A stretch of 64,000 bases of DNA from Perlucidibaca sp. (GTDB lineage Bacteria; Pseudomonadota; Gammaproteobacteria; Pseudomonadales; Moraxellaceae): positions 246,143 to 310,142 of the forward strand of contig JAHFSA010000004.1 of assembly GCA_023265995.1 (NCBI GenBank). Direction: 5' to 3'. Position numbers and translations under genes: made by a program. The notes beneath the pieces are model-generated. The model was not told where the DNA came from and ran no database searches. It worked only from the letters and a program-made list of their open reading frames with translations. Shown piece after piece: positions 9,133 through 22,463 of this stretch; the first letter of the stretch is position 1; each line of letters opens with the position of its first letter.

Positions 9133-9162
9133 TTGGACAGGCGACCCGCTTGCGCGTAAAAT
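9133..9162 (+). promoter_or_regulatory. Putative sigma-70 promoter of carA-carB-greA
   Basis: TTGGAC (9133-9138), 18-bp spacer, TAAAAT (9157-9162). The expected transcript would start near 9169, leaving about 100 nt of leader that holds a short reading frame and an intrinsic terminator before carA. Confidence 0.6.
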
Positions 9163-9197
9163 CGCCCCTCAAATCGTGCCAGTGTGCAGCCCAATTC

Positions 9198-9275
9198 ATG
9201 AAAAGCGAGAAAGAGTCCCTTTCTCGCTTTTTTGCACGCGCGCCCTACTTTTTATTTGTTCGGAGGTCGGTTTGA
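9198..9275 (+). CDS. Putative leader peptide of the carAB operon
   Basis: 25-codon frame starting at ATG 9198. It begins [10 protein letters not shown] and then becomes Phe/Arg/Tyr-rich. Its first half is encoded by the stem of the intrinsic terminator at 9201-9231. Its TGA (9273-9275) overlaps the proposed TTG start of carA (9272-9274). A ribosome translating it would unfold the terminator, the logic of pyrBI-type attenuators. The upstream ribosome-binding site is weak, so translation is not certain. Confidence 0.45.
   Translation: MKSEKESLSRFFARAPYFLFVRRSV
9201..9234 (+). terminator. Intrinsic terminator/attenuator in the carA leader
   Basis: A perfect 13-bp stem, AAAAGCGAGAAAG (9201-9213) and CTTTCTCGCTTTT (9219-9231), with a 5-nt loop and a T-run to 9233. 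It lies after the likely promoter and before carA, so it should cut transcription of carAB unless it is disrupted. Confidence 0.75.
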
Positions 9276-10414
9276 GCAAAGTCGCCATTCTCGCTCTGGA
9301 AGACGGTAGCGTTTTCAAGGGTTTATCCATCGGTGCCGATGGCCAGTCCAGTGGTGAGGTCGTTTTCAACACGGCCATGACCGGCTATCAGGAAATCCTG
9401 ACCGACCCGTCCTACTGTCAGCAGATGGTCACGCTGACCTATCCCCATATCGGCAACACCGGCGTCAACGCCGAAGACGTCGAGTCGACCCAGGTCTGGG
9501 CCGCCGGCCTGATCATCCGCGATCTGCCGCTGCTGGCCAGCAACTGGCGCATGACCGAAACGCTGCCGGACTATCTGAAGCGCAACAATGTGCTCGCGAT
9601 CGCCGACATCGATACCCGTCGCCTGACTCGCATCCTGCGCGAAAAGGGTGCCCAGAACGGCGCCATCATCGCTGGTGATGCCGCCGTCGCGGAAGGCGCC
9701 GTCGAGGCCGCTCTCGCCGCCGCACGCGCTTTCCCGGGCCTCAAGGGAGCCGACCTGGCCAAGGTCGTCTCGGTCAAGGACGCCTATCAGTGGACCGAAG
9801 GCAGCTGGACCCTGGACAAGGGTTACATCACGCCGTCGGAAGCGCCGAAATTCAAGGTTGTCGCCTATGACTTCGGCGTCAAGACCAACATCCTGCGCCT
9901 GCTCGCCGATCGCGGCTGCGACCTCACCGTGGTGCCGGCGCAGACCCCGGCTGCCGACGTGCTCGCGCTCAACCCGGACGGCATCTTCCTGTCCAACGGC
10001 CCTGGCGATCCCGCACCCTGCGACTACGCCATCGCCGCGATCAAGCAGTTTCTGGAGACCGACATTCCGGTGTTCGGCATCTGCCTGGGTCATCAGCTGC
10101 TGGCCCTCGCCTCCGGCGCGCAGACCCTGAAGATGGGACTCGGCCATCATGGCGCCAACCACCCGGTCCAGGATCTGGACAGCGGCCGCGTCATGATCAC
10201 CAGCCAGAACCACGGTTTCGCGGTCGATGAAGCCACGCTGCCGGCCAATCTGCGCGTGACCCATCGCTCGCTGTTCGACGGTACCAACCAGGGCATCCAC
10301 CGCACCGACAAGCCGGCCTTCAGCTTCCAGGGTCACCCGGAGGCCAGCCCCGGCCCGAACGATGCGCAACCGCTGTTCGACCACTTCATTGAATTGATGC
10401 AGGCCCGGAAGTAA
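9272..10414 (+). CDS. carA: Carbamoyl-phosphate synthase small subunit CarA
   Basis: 380 aa. The start is TTG at 9272, giving (M)[11 protein letters not shown] as in homologues, with GGAGG about 5 nt upstream; no ATG fits. The N-terminal CPSase domain is followed by a class I glutamine amidotransferase with catalytic Cys in F-G-I-C-L-G-H-Q and His/Glu in G-H-P-E-A-S-P-G-P. It supplies ammonia from glutamine to CarB for arginine and pyrimidine synthesis. A leader peptide and terminator precede it. Confidence 0.95.
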   Translation: MSKVAILALEDGSVFKGLSIGADGQSSGEVVFNTAMTGYQEILTDPSYCQQMVTLTYPHIGNTGVNAEDVESTQVWAAGLIIRDLPLLASNWRMTETLPDYLKRNNVLAIADIDTRRLTRILREKGAQNGAIIAGDAAVAEGAVEAALAAARAFPGLKGADLAKVVSVKDAYQWTEGSWTLDKGYITPSEAPKFKVVAYDFGVKTNILRLLADRGCDLTVVPAQTPAADVLALNPDGIFLSNGPGDPAPCDYAIAAIKQFLETDIPVFGICLGHQLLALASGAQTLKMGLGHHGANHPVQDLDSGRVMITSQNHGFAVDEATLPANLRVTHRSLFDGTNQGIHRTDKPAFSFQGHPEASPGPNDAQPLFDHFIELMQARK

Positions 10415-10417
10415 GTC

Positions 10418-13648
<3,231 letters not shown>

Positions 13649-13649
13649 C

Positions 13650-14126
13650 ATGCAACGCTATCCGATGACGGTGCAGGGCGCCGAAGCCCTGAAGACCGAG
13701 CTCAACAAGCTCAAGAGCGTGGATCGCCCGGCAGTGACTGCCGCGATCGCGGAGGCGCGTGCGCATGGCGATCTCAAGGAGAACGCCGAGTACCACGCCG
13801 CGCGCGAACAGCAGGGCTTCATCGAAGGCCGCATCCAGGACATCGAAGGCAAGCTGTCGAATGCCCAGGTCATCGACATCAGTCAGATGGCCAACAACGG
13901 CAAGGTGATCTTCGGCTCGACTGTCGACATCGAGAATGTCGATACCGGCGAGGAGAAGACCTACCAGATCGTTGGTGACGACGAAGCGGACTTCAAGATC
14001 GGCAAGATCTCGGTCAACTCGCCGATCGCGCGTGGCCTGGTCGGCAAGTCGGAAGGCGATGCCGTGCTGATCGAAACGCCTGGTGGCAAGGTCGAGTACG
14101 AGGTCGTCGCTGTCCGCTACGAGTAA
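13650..14126 (+). CDS. greA: Transcription elongation factor GreA
   Basis: 158 aa. An N-terminal coiled coil ends in the acidic tip [12 protein letters not shown], and a C-terminal FKBP-like domain has [14 protein letters not shown]. GreA rescues backtracked RNA polymerase by stimulating transcript cleavage. Its ATG is 1 nt after the carB stop, consistent with a carA-carB-greA operon as known in P. aeruginosa. A strong terminator follows. Confidence 0.97.
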   Translation: MQRYPMTVQGAEALKTELNKLKSVDRPAVTAAIAEARAHGDLKENAEYHAAREQQGFIEGRIQDIEGKLSNAQVIDISQMANNGKVIFGSTVDIENVDTGEEKTYQIVGDDEADFKIGKISVNSPIARGLVGKSEGDAVLIETPGGKVEYEVVAVRYE

Positions 14127-14149
14127 GCGCCGTGATGTGATGCAGCAAG

Positions 14150-14184
14150 GACAACGGGTCGCCAGTGGCGGCCCGTTGTCTTTT
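14150..14184 (+). terminator. Intrinsic terminator of carA-carB-greA
   Basis: Left arm 14150-14163 (GACAACGGGTCGCC) pairs with 14167-14180 (GGCGGCCCGTTGTC), with one T-G wobble and an AGT loop, followed by TTTT. Confidence 0.9.
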
Positions 14185-14274
14185 CCGGGTCATGGCTTTT
14201 TGCCCGGTGCCAGAACAGAATGGCGTCAATGCCGCATGACATCATGTGCGGATTCATTGTGCCTGGAGGCCATC

Positions 14275-14745
14275 ATGCTCAAGCAAGCCGTTGTCGTCGC
14301 CGTTGTTGCCAGCCTGGGACTGGGTCTGGGTGGTTGCGTGTCCAATCAGGGTGGTGATGTCTACACGCGTGGCGAGGCCAGGCAGCCTGCCACGGTGCAG
14401 AACGGTACCGTGGTGGCTCTGCGCCCGGTCACCATCGAGGGCACCAAGTCCCCGGTCGGCGCGGCAGCCGGCAGCATTGCGGGCGGCATCGCCGGCAGCG
14501 CCATAGGCGGCGGACGTGGCAGTGCCATTTCGGCGGTCATCGGTGCTGTTGCGGGCGGTTTGCTGGGCAGTGCGGCGGAGGAGGGGGTGACGCGTGCTCG
14601 TGGTGTCGAGCTGATCATTCGTCTCGGCGATGGCAGCGAACGAGCCTATGTGCAGGAACTGCAGGAGAACGAGCGTTTCAGCGTGGGTGATCGTGTGCGC
14701 ATCCTGTCCACCGGCAGCAACAGCCGGGTTCAGCACGCCAACTGA
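14275..14745 (+). CDS. Outer membrane lipoprotein of the SlyB/glycine-zipper family
   Basis: 156 aa. The lipoprotein signal ends at G-L-G-G-C with Cys20. A beta-type segment (residues about 38-62) comes before a glycine zipper of two membrane-like helices (A-A-A-G-S-I-A-G-G-I-A-G-S-A-I-G-G to A-G-G-L-L-G-S-A), then a C-terminal domain with V-G-D-R-V-R-I-L. This is the layout of SlyB/PcpY lipoproteins, which support outer membrane integrity. GGAGG lies 6 nt before the ATG. It is the first gene of a 4.9-kb accessory block. Confidence 0.85.
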   Translation: MLKQAVVVAVVASLGLGLGGCVSNQGGDVYTRGEARQPATVQNGTVVALRPVTIEGTKSPVGAAAGSIAGGIAGSAIGGGRGSAISAVIGAVAGGLLGSAAEEGVTRARGVELIIRLGDGSERAYVQELQENERFSVGDRVRILSTGSNSRVQHAN

Positions 14746-14750
14746 GAGGT

Positions 14751-14805
14751 GGCGGCAGCCCGTGAGGGCGCTGCCGCCGATGAACCGGCCCGGGTGTCGG
14801 GCCGG
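14751..14805. terminator. Two hairpins between convergent envelope genes
   Basis: GGCGGCAGC (14751-14759) pairs with GCTGCCGCC (14770-14778), and CCGGCCC (14785-14791) pairs with GGGCCGG (14799-14805). Neither has a T-run; together they separate two convergent genes. Confidence 0.55.
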
Positions 14806-14814
14806 CGAAGCTGA

Positions 14815-15279
14815 TCAGTCGCGGTCGTGCTTGCCGTGACCGTGACCCTTGCCATGGCCGTGGTCGTCGTCATGATCGCGGCCGCCGCGATCATGGTCGC
14901 CGTAGCCGTAGCCGCGGTCATCGTGTCTGTCGCCGCCACCATGGCGTTCGCGATAGCGCGGGGCGTAGACATTGTTGTACCAGTTGTCCTGGACGAAGTA
15001 GACCGGACGGCCGCAGGCGCCGTATTCGCGGCAATGCTTGCCCCAGTTCTTGGCATGTCCGGGCGGCACACGAAGATAGATGGGCTGGCGCACGACGCCG
15101 ACCGGGACGGCCTGGATCACGACGGGATCGGCGTACATCAGCTGCGGACGCGGGTAGTCACCGAGGTCAATGCGGCCGTAGAAGCCGGGCTGACCAATGC
15201 TCACCGAGACGCCGACATCGGCGGCCAGGGCGGGCGTGGCGGCAGCGGCCAGGATGGCCGCGCAGAACAGGCGCTTCAT
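14815..15279 (-). CDS. Secreted protein with His/Asp/Gly-rich tail
   Basis: 154 aa. A Sec signal peptide ends at T-P-A-L-A-A. The mature part begins D-V-G-V-S-V-S-I-G-Q-P-G-F-Y-G and has a conserved-looking core with two Cys (K-H-C-R-E-Y-G-A-C-G-R-P-V-Y-F-V). The last 45 residues are almost only His, Asp, Gly, Arg and Lys. Similar secreted proteins occur in many proteobacteria with no assigned function. The tail could bind divalent metals. Start chosen at 15279 because AAGGAG lies 9-10 nt upstream and a clear signal peptide follows. Confidence 0.75.
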   Translation of the reverse strand: MKRLFCAAILAAAATPALAADVGVSVSIGQPGFYGRIDLGDYPRPQLMYADPVVIQAVPVGVVRQPIYLRVPPGHAKNWGKHCREYGACGRPVYFVQDNWYNNVYAPRYRERHGGGDRHDDRGYGYGDHDRGGRDHDDDHGHGKGHGHGKHDRD

Positions 15280-15455
15280 TGCAGTATTCTCCTTAGTCTT
15301 CGAATAACTCATCCAACGCGCAAGCAGGCCGGAAGATGACAAGGGCCCGACATGGCGAGCACTGCCGGTCATTGTGCGCCATTTTCTGCGTCATGCGCTT
15401 TACAGATGACCGCCGGCAATGATTGATTGACGGCCAACATCACGGAGCATTGTCC

Positions 15456-15884
15456 ATGAAGCCTGTTGCACGCCTTTTTCTGATGACGACCCTCGCATCC
15501 GCCTTGCTGGCAGGTTGCTCCAGTCTGGCCTTGCACTCCGGGCAGGCCAGCCTGCTCGACACGGACTGGGAGCTGGTGTCATTGAGCGAGCATGCCGGTG
15601 TCACTGGCGCCGGCGGCAAGTCGCCGAGCCTGCGCCTGGATGCCGCCAGCCAGCGTGCCGCCGGTTTTGCCGGCTGCAATCGCTACAATGCCGGCTACGA
15701 GCTGGCCGGCAACAGCATCCGCTTCAACGCGCCGGTCGCCACGCGCATGGCCTGCATGGACGGCGCTGCCATCGAGCAGAGCTTTCTCGCCAGTCTGCCC
15801 CTGGTCACCAGCTATGTCGTGGCGGGCCGGACGCTGACGCTGAAGGTCGCCGACAGCACAGTCGCGGTTTTCCGCGCGCGCTGA
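15456..15884 (+). CDS. META-domain (HslJ-like) lipoprotein
   Basis: 142 aa. The lipoprotein signal ends at L-L-A-G-C with S-S following. The domain contains D-T-D-W-E-L-V-S-L near its start, then the typical G-F-A-G-C-N-R-Y-N-A-G-Y and a later M-A-C-M motif. META/HslJ proteins are linked in enterics to heat shock and novobiocin tolerance, but the molecular role is unknown. GGAG precedes the ATG by 8 nt. Confidence 0.85.
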   Translation: MKPVARLFLMTTLASALLAGCSSLALHSGQASLLDTDWELVSLSEHAGVTGAGGKSPSLRLDAASQRAAGFAGCNRYNAGYELAGNSIRFNAPVATRMACMDGAAIEQSFLASLPLVTSYVVAGRTLTLKVADSTVAVFRAR

Positions 15885-15912
15885 TATCAGTTTCCGCGAG
15901 AGGAGAGTGTTG

Positions 15913-16434
15913 ATGCATGGATTCCGTTTCTGTCCGCAATGTGGCGGCCCCCTGCATGAGCAGGATCATGGCGGCCTGTCCCGCCCGGCCTGCGCCGATG
16001 CGCGCTGCGGCTTCGTGCACTGGGACAATCCGGTGCCGGTGGTGGCGGCCGTGGTCGAGCATGAGGGCGGCATCATCCTGGCCCACAACAAGCTCTGGCC
16101 CATGCGTTTCTTCGGGCTCATCACCGGCTTCCTGGAGAAGTCGGATCCCAGCCCCGAGCAGGCCGTGCAGCGTGAGGTCATGGAGGAACTCGGGCTGGTC
16201 GCGACCGGCGCACACTTCATCGGACACTATCCGTTTCCACGCCAGAACCAGATCATCATTGCCTATCATGTGCCGGCCGAAGGCGAGATCGTGCTCGGTG
16301 ACGAGCTCGACGAATGGCGCCGCATAGCCTTCGATCAGGCGCTCTACTGGCCGGTCGGCACCGGCTTCGCACTGCGCGACTGGTTGCGCACGCGTGGTCA
16401 TGATCCGCAGCCCATGCCGTGGCCGGCAGGCTGA
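15913..16434 (+). CDS. NUDIX hydrolase with N-terminal zinc ribbon
   Basis: 173 aa. The N-terminus has a C-P-Q-C...C-x-x-x-x-C zinc-ribbon (residues about 7-32), followed by W-D-N-P-V-P-V-V-A. The Nudix box is G-F-L-E-K-S-D-P-S-P-E-Q-A-V-Q-R-E-V-M-E-E-L (about 78-99). Architecture resembles NudC-like or ADP-ribose type pyrophosphatases, but the length is much shorter than NudC. Substrate unknown. AGGAGA 7 nt before the ATG at 15913 favours that start over GTG/TTG codons just upstream. Confidence 0.85.
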   Translation: MHGFRFCPQCGGPLHEQDHGGLSRPACADARCGFVHWDNPVPVVAAVVEHEGGIILAHNKLWPMRFFGLITGFLEKSDPSPEQAVQREVMEELGLVATGAHFIGHYPFPRQNQIIIAYHVPAEGEIVLGDELDEWRRIAFDQALYWPVGTGFALRDWLRTRGHDPQPMPWPAG

Positions 16435-16462
16435 ACCTACTCACTGCGCGCTGGAGCACACC

Positions 16463-16816
16463 ATGCACACGATCGCCAATGTACTGACCGGACTCATTGC
16501 CCTGCTGCATGTCTGGATCCTGGTGCTGGAAATGTTCCTCTGGGACAAGCCCTACGGGCTCAAGGCCTTCGGTCTGACCCAGGCGTTCGCTACCGAGTCG
16601 CGGGCGCTGGCGGCCAATCAGGGTCTGTACAACGGCTTCCTCGCTGCCGGCCTGTTCTGGGGGCTGGCGCTTGGTGACGGTGGTGAGCACATCAAGCTCT
16701 TCTTCCTGCTCTGCGTGCTGGTCGCCGGCATCTTCGGCGCGCTCACCGCCAACCGCCGCATACTCTTCATCCAGGCCGTGCCGGCCGGTCTGGCGCTGGC
16801 CTTCATGCTGTTCTGA
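16463..16816 (+). CDS. DUF1304 family small membrane protein
   Basis: 117 aa with four predicted membrane helices. The opening H-V-W-I-L-V-L-E-M-F-L-W and F-A-x-x-x-x-A-x-A-x-N-Q-G-L-Y-N-G-F-L-A-A-G-L match DUF1304 membrane proteins. Function unknown. The start is set at 16463 after GGAG; an upstream extension lacks homology. Confidence 0.85.
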   Translation: MHTIANVLTGLIALLHVWILVLEMFLWDKPYGLKAFGLTQAFATESRALAANQGLYNGFLAAGLFWGLALGDGGEHIKLFFLLCVLVAGIFGALTANRRILFIQAVPAGLALAFMLF

Positions 16817-16920
16817 GTCCGCTGTCTGCAAGGGGCGCCGGCGCGTGCCCCTTGCGGTGCCTGGCGACGCGTTTATCCTTGCCGGATGCCTACGCACTCA
16901 CATCACGGGAGAGACATTGC

Positions 16921-17544
16921 ATGAAACTGAGCAGCCTGACCCTGGTTGATGGCGCCTCCCTTCCGGTCATCCATGCCCTCGGCGTCGCCGCGGCTGGCGG
17001 TCCGGTGCCGGGCGCCAATCGCAGCCCGCAGCTGAGCTGGTCCGACTTTCCGGCCGGCACCCGTTCGTTCGCCATCATCTGTGTCGATCCTGACGTGCCG
17101 TCGCGTGGTGATGACGTCAATCAGTCCGACCGCACGGTGCCCTACGATCTGCCGCGAGTGGATTTCTTCCACTGGCTGCTGGTCGACATTCCGGCCTCGG
17201 TCCATGCCCTGGCCGAAGCGGCCGATGCCGATGGTCTGGTCCCGCGCGGCAAGCCGGCCGGTGCCACGGCGCTGGGCGTGCGTGGCATCAACGACTACAC
17301 CGGCTGGTTTGCTGGCGATGCCGCCATGGCCGGCAACTATGGCGGCTATGACGGCGCCTGGCCGCCGTTCAATGACGAGCGCGTGCATCGCTACCAGTTC
17401 ACGGTTCTGGCGCTCGATGTGGCGACGCTGGCGCTGCCGTTGAACTTCACCGGCGCGGAGGCCCGCCAGGCCATGGCCGGGCATGTGCTGGACCAGTCAA
17501 CCCTCACGGTGACCTACTCGTTGTTCCCGGATGCGCGCATGTAA
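16921..17544 (+). CDS. PEBP family protein (YbhB/YbcL type)
   Basis: 207 aa. It shows the phosphatidylethanolamine-binding signature: S-P-Q-L-S-W then a D-P-D-V-P segment, F-F-H-W-L-L-V-D-I-P, G-G-Y-D-G-A-W-P-P and H-R-Y-Q-F-T-V-L-A-L-D. It is longer than E. coli YbhB, with an insertion V-N-Q-S-D-R-T-V-P-Y-D-L-P-R-V-D before the H-W-L motif. No signal peptide, so probably cytoplasmic. Ligand unknown. Confidence 0.9.
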   Translation: MKLSSLTLVDGASLPVIHALGVAAAGGPVPGANRSPQLSWSDFPAGTRSFAIICVDPDVPSRGDDVNQSDRTVPYDLPRVDFFHWLLVDIPASVHALAEAADADGLVPRGKPAGATALGVRGINDYTGWFAGDAAMAGNYGGYDGAWPPFNDERVHRYQFTVLALDVATLALPLNFTGAEARQAMAGHVLDQSTLTVTYSLFPDARM

Positions 17545-17604
17545 GGCGCCACTGATCTGCCCTGGCAGTCAGGACCGGTCGGCACAGGAAAAGATTCGCG
17601 ACTC

Positions 17605-18294
17605 ATGAAGGCTCATATTCTCCAGCATGTTCCCTTCGAGGGCCCGGGCAGCGCAGCCGACTGGCTGCAAGCCCGTGCGGCCACGGTCAGCTGGACGCGC
17701 TTTCATGAGCCTGCGCCGGTGCTGCCGGCTGTCGATGACATTGACCTGGTCATCGCTCTCGGCGGCCCCATGAGTGTCAACGACGAGTTCTTCCTGCCCT
17801 GGCTGGCGGCGGAGAAGCGTTTCATCCGCGAGGCCATTCTGCGTGGCAAGCCGGTGCTGGGGATCTGTCTGGGCGCGCAGCTCATGGCCAGTGCCCTCGG
17901 CAGCGATATCTACGCCAATATCGACAAGGAAATCGGCTGGTTTGCGCTGGAAGCCGAACCGGCCGAGGTCTCGGCCTTCCTGTTTCCGCCGGTGATCACG
18001 GCATTCCACTGGCATGGCGAGACCTTCGACCTGCCGCCTGGCGCGGTTCGGCTGGCGAGCAGCCGCGCCTGTCGCAACCAGGCTTTCCAGGTCGGTGCGC
18101 GTGCCATCGGCCTGCAGTTCCATCTTGAAACCACGCCTGACAGTGTCGCCCTCATGCTGGAGAATTGCCGGGACGAACTGGTGCGCGGGCGCTGCATCCA
18201 GTCCGAGCAGGTCATCCGGGAGCAGCCGGAGGGCATCTACAGGGCCATAAACGGTCTGATGGGCGATATCCTGGATTATCTGGTTCGCCCCTGA
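17605..18294 (+). CDS. Type 1 glutamine amidotransferase (GMP synthase-like)
   Basis: 229 aa. The class I GATase nucleophile is in G-I-C-L-G-A-Q (about residue 91), with L-G-G-P-M-S-V-N-D upstream and the catalytic His/Glu pair in Q-F-H-L-E-T-T-P. Stand-alone proteins of this type are annotated as GMP-synthase-like amidotransferases; some act on gamma-glutamyl compounds. No partner synthetase is next to it. Ribosome-binding site AGGAAAAG is rather distant from the ATG. Confidence 0.85.
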   Translation: MKAHILQHVPFEGPGSAADWLQARAATVSWTRFHEPAPVLPAVDDIDLVIALGGPMSVNDEFFLPWLAAEKRFIREAILRGKPVLGICLGAQLMASALGSDIYANIDKEIGWFALEAEPAEVSAFLFPPVITAFHWHGETFDLPPGAVRLASSRACRNQAFQVGARAIGLQFHLETTPDSVALMLENCRDELVRGRCIQSEQVIREQPEGIYRAINGLMGDILDYLVRP

Positions 18295-18310
18295 AGCAGG
18301 AGTTTGTGCC

Positions 18311-18631
18311 ATGGCCTGGCTGGTTCTGGTTTTCGCTGGTCTCCTCGAAGTGGTCTGGGCGGTCGGTCTCAAGTACACCGAGGGCTTCACCCGTCTCTGG
18401 CCCAGTGTCGTCACGCTGGTTGCCATGACGCTCAGCGTGGTTCTGCTGGGCTGGGCCATGCGTACGCTGCCCATGGGCACGGCCTATGCCGTCTGGGTTG
18501 GCATAGGCGCGGTCGGCACTGTCATCTGCGGCATCGCGCTCTTTGACGAGCCGGCGCATGCCGCGCGTCTGGTCAGCGTGGCGCTGATCGTGATCGGCAT
18601 CGTCGGGCTCAAGCTCGCCACGCCGCACTAG
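18311..18631 (+). CDS. SMR-family exporter, SugE/Gdx (guanidinium) type
   Basis: 106 aa, four membrane helices. Glu13 lies in [13 protein letters not shown], the charge-carrying residue of small multidrug resistance transporters. The W-A-V-G-L-K-Y and [16 protein letters not shown] motifs favour the Gdx (formerly SugE) guanidinium exporter branch over EmrE. AGGAG lies 9 nt upstream. I looked for a guanidine riboswitch and saw none in the 16-nt gap. Confidence 0.88.
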   Translation: MAWLVLVFAGLLEVVWAVGLKYTEGFTRLWPSVVTLVAMTLSVVLLGWAMRTLPMGTAYAVWVGIGAVGTVICGIALFDEPAHAARLVSVALIVIGIVGLKLATPH

Positions 18632-18710
18632 GCTGGTCGTGGTGCTTGCCGGCGGCGTGGCGGCAAGTGCTTAATCGGGGAAGTCACGGGCAATCGCGAA
18701 AGAGGACCAC

Positions 18711-19175
18711 ATGCGCAGCGAAGCAGAATTTCTGGCCGAATATGCCAAGAGTCATCGCAACCGGACCAACCAGATCGTCCACATGATCTGCGTGCCGGCC
18801 ATTTTCCTGGCCACGCTGGGTCTGTTCTGGCTGGTGCCGATAGGGCGCTGGCTGGGGCTGGATGCCGGTCTGGCGCCCTGGGTCAATCTGGCTACCGTCG
18901 GCGTGCTGCCGGTCATGCTGTTCTATGCCCGGCTTTCGACCTGGAGCCTCATGACCGGTGCGCTCTGGCTGGCGCTCAGCCTGGTCGTGATCGTGCTGCT
19001 GCAACGGCTGGGTGTGCCGCTGTTCGGGCTTTTCCTGACGGTCTGGCTGGTGGCCTGGGCCGGGCAGTTCTGGGGCCACAAGGTCGAGGGCGCTAAGCCG
19101 TCGTTCGCCGATGATCTGGTCTTTCTGCTGATCGGACCGCTGTTCGTGCAGCAGAAGTTCCAGAAGGGCCTGTGA
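18711..19175 (+). CDS. DUF962 / Mpo1-like membrane protein
   Basis: 154 aa. The conserved His-containing segment S-H-R-N-R-T-N-Q-I-V-H-M-I-C-V-P and a second one, W-A-G-Q-F-W-G-H-K-V-E-G-x-K-P, followed by L-I-G-P-L-F-V, match the Mpo1/YGL010w (DUF962) family. Yeast Mpo1 is an Fe(II) dioxygenase acting on 2-hydroxy fatty acids; bacterial members are less studied. Four predicted membrane helices. It converges with yhbY. Confidence 0.85.
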   Translation: MRSEAEFLAEYAKSHRNRTNQIVHMICVPAIFLATLGLFWLVPIGRWLGLDAGLAPWVNLATVGVLPVMLFYARLSTWSLMTGALWLALSLVVIVLLQRLGVPLFGLFLTVWLVAWAGQFWGHKVEGAKPSFADDLVFLLIGPLFVQQKFQKGL

Positions 19176-19205
19176 GGCGCTGAGCTTGCAGCCCGGCCAG
19201 GATGA

Positions 19206-19517
19206 TCAGGCCAGGGCGCGCAGCAGGTTGGAGAGCTTGGGGTCCGGCTTTTTCGCCGGGCGATAGAGCAGCACGAGCTTGCCGATGGTCTGTGCGATCT
19301 CGGAGCCGGTGACGGTGGCGATTTCGCTGATGGCCACCTGACGTGCCTCGCGGTCTTCGCCGCCGACACGGACCTTGATCAGCTCGTGGTCTTCCAGGCG
19401 TGCGTCGATCTCGGCCAGAACGGCCTCGGTCAGGCCCTTGTCGCCGAGCAGGACAACCGGATTCAGGTGGTGGCCGATCTGGCGCAGACGTTTCTTTTCA
19501 GCGGTGGACAGGCTCAC
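19206..19517 (-). CDS. yhbY: Ribosome assembly RNA-binding protein YhbY
   Basis: 103 aa, a single CRS1/YhbY (CRM) domain with the G-x-x-G-like loop V-L-L-G-D-K-G-L-T and the closing segment G-S-E-I-A-Q-T-I-G-K-L-V-L-L-Y-R. It binds the pre-50S subunit. The start is GTG at 19517, with GAGG 7 nt upstream, giving (M)-S-L-S-T-A-E-K-K-R-L-R. Divergent from rlmE across 177 bp, as in Pseudomonas and enterics. Confidence 0.93.
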   Translation of the reverse strand: MSLSTAEKKRLRQIGHHLNPVVLLGDKGLTEAVLAEIDARLEDHELIKVRVGGEDREARQVAISEIATVTGSEIAQTIGKLVLLYRPAKKPDPKLSNLLRALA

Positions 19518-19694
19518 GGCAGGACCTCGATGTTGCTTGCGGCAGCCTCTGGAAAGTCGCCTGAATCCTCGCAGTATGCGGTTTTCAGGGGGCTTTTCGG
19601 GCAAGAGCCGCCGGTTTCTGGTAAAAAGGGTATCTAGTTTAGCTTGTTGAGGCGGACGAGTTCTGTTTTTTTCAGTACTGCCCGCGGGACCCCC
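19518..19694. promoter_or_regulatory. Divergent yhbY/rlmE intergenic region
   Basis: 177 bp with the divergent promoters expected for yhbY and rlmE-ftsH. An AT-rich stretch near 19620-19645 could contain -10 elements, but I cannot settle on a promoter. A sigma-32 site, as in E. coli rlmE-ftsH, is not evident; the closest -35 is CTTGTTG. Confidence 0.3.
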
Positions 19695-20336
19695 ATGGCC
19701 ACGAGAATCACCAATCCCAAGTTGACCGGCAGCAGCAAGGTCTGGATGAGAGAGCACCTGGACGATCATTACGTCCAGCGCGCCTGGAAGGATGGCTATC
19801 GCTCGCGCGCCAGCTACAAGCTGCTGGAGATACAGGAGAAGGACAAGCTCATCAAGCCCGGCATGATGGTGCTGGACCTCGGCGCCGCCCCTGGCGGCTG
19901 GTGCCAGGTCGCTGGCAGGATTCTGGGTGATCGCGGCCGCGTGGTCGCCACCGACATCCTGGCCATGGATGCGCTGCCCGATGTCACCTTCGTCCAGGGC
20001 GACTTCCGCGAGGAGTCGGTGTTCGACGAAATCCTCGCGGCGCTGGGCGATCAGCCGGTGGATCTTGTAATTTGCGACATGGCCCCCAATATGTCTGGTA
20101 ACAACGCGGTGGATCAGCCGCGCTCCATGTATCTCTGCGAATTGGCGCTGGACATGGCGGTGCGGGTTCTGAAGCCGAACGGCGCCTTCCTCGTCAAGGT
20201 CTTCCAGGGTGAGGGCTACGAAGAGTACCGGCGTCAGATCCAGCAACACTTTCCGGTCTTGAAGGCACGCAAGCCGGAGGCCTCGCGCATGCGTTCACGC
20301 GAGGTCTACCTGGTCGCGACGGGTTTCCGGGGCTGA
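19695..20336 (+). CDS. rlmE: 23S rRNA 2'-O-methyltransferase RlmE (FtsJ/RrmJ)
   Basis: 213 aa. It has [10 protein letters not shown] (catalytic Lys), the SAM motif [12 protein letters not shown], the catalytic Asp in [12 protein letters not shown], then L-V-K-V-F-Q-G-E-G and R-S-R-E-V-Y-L-V-A, completing the K-D-K-E tetrad. It methylates U2552 of 23S rRNA. ATG 19695 gives the usual M-A-T-R-I-T-N-P-K start. It precedes ftsH as in most gammaproteobacteria. Confidence 0.96.
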   Translation: MATRITNPKLTGSSKVWMREHLDDHYVQRAWKDGYRSRASYKLLEIQEKDKLIKPGMMVLDLGAAPGGWCQVAGRILGDRGRVVATDILAMDALPDVTFVQGDFREESVFDEILAALGDQPVDLVICDMAPNMSGNNAVDQPRSMYLCELALDMAVRVLKPNGAFLVKVFQGEGYEEYRRQIQQHFPVLKARKPEASRMRSREVYLVATGFRG

Positions 20337-20437
20337 TGGCCGCCAGTTCCCTGCCGAACCGTATCAACCTGAGGAGTTGCCGCTGGAGGGTTCTCGCGGC
20401 AAGCTGGAACTGGTATTGAACCCGGAGGTGCGTCACC

Positions 20438-22372
<1,935 letters not shown>

Positions 22373-22395
22373 TCCCGACCATTCGTCACCCTGAC

Positions 22396-22417
22396 CGGGG
22401 CCGCATATGCGGCCCCG
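22396..22417. terminator. Palindromic hairpin after ftsH
   Basis: CGGGGCCGCAT|ATGCGGCCCCG is a perfect 22-bp palindrome followed by AGTCTTT. A second small hairpin, CCGGCA-tcat-TGCCGG (22426-22441), follows. They separate ftsH from folP. Confidence 0.65.
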
Positions 22418-22463
22418 AGTCTTTCCGGCATCATTGCCGGATAACTACCGGACCAGCTACTGC

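Noticed and set aside
18295..18310. Guanidine riboswitch before the SugE/Gdx gene
   Set aside because: The gap is 16 nt and contains only the ribosome-binding site; no paired ACGR hairpins.
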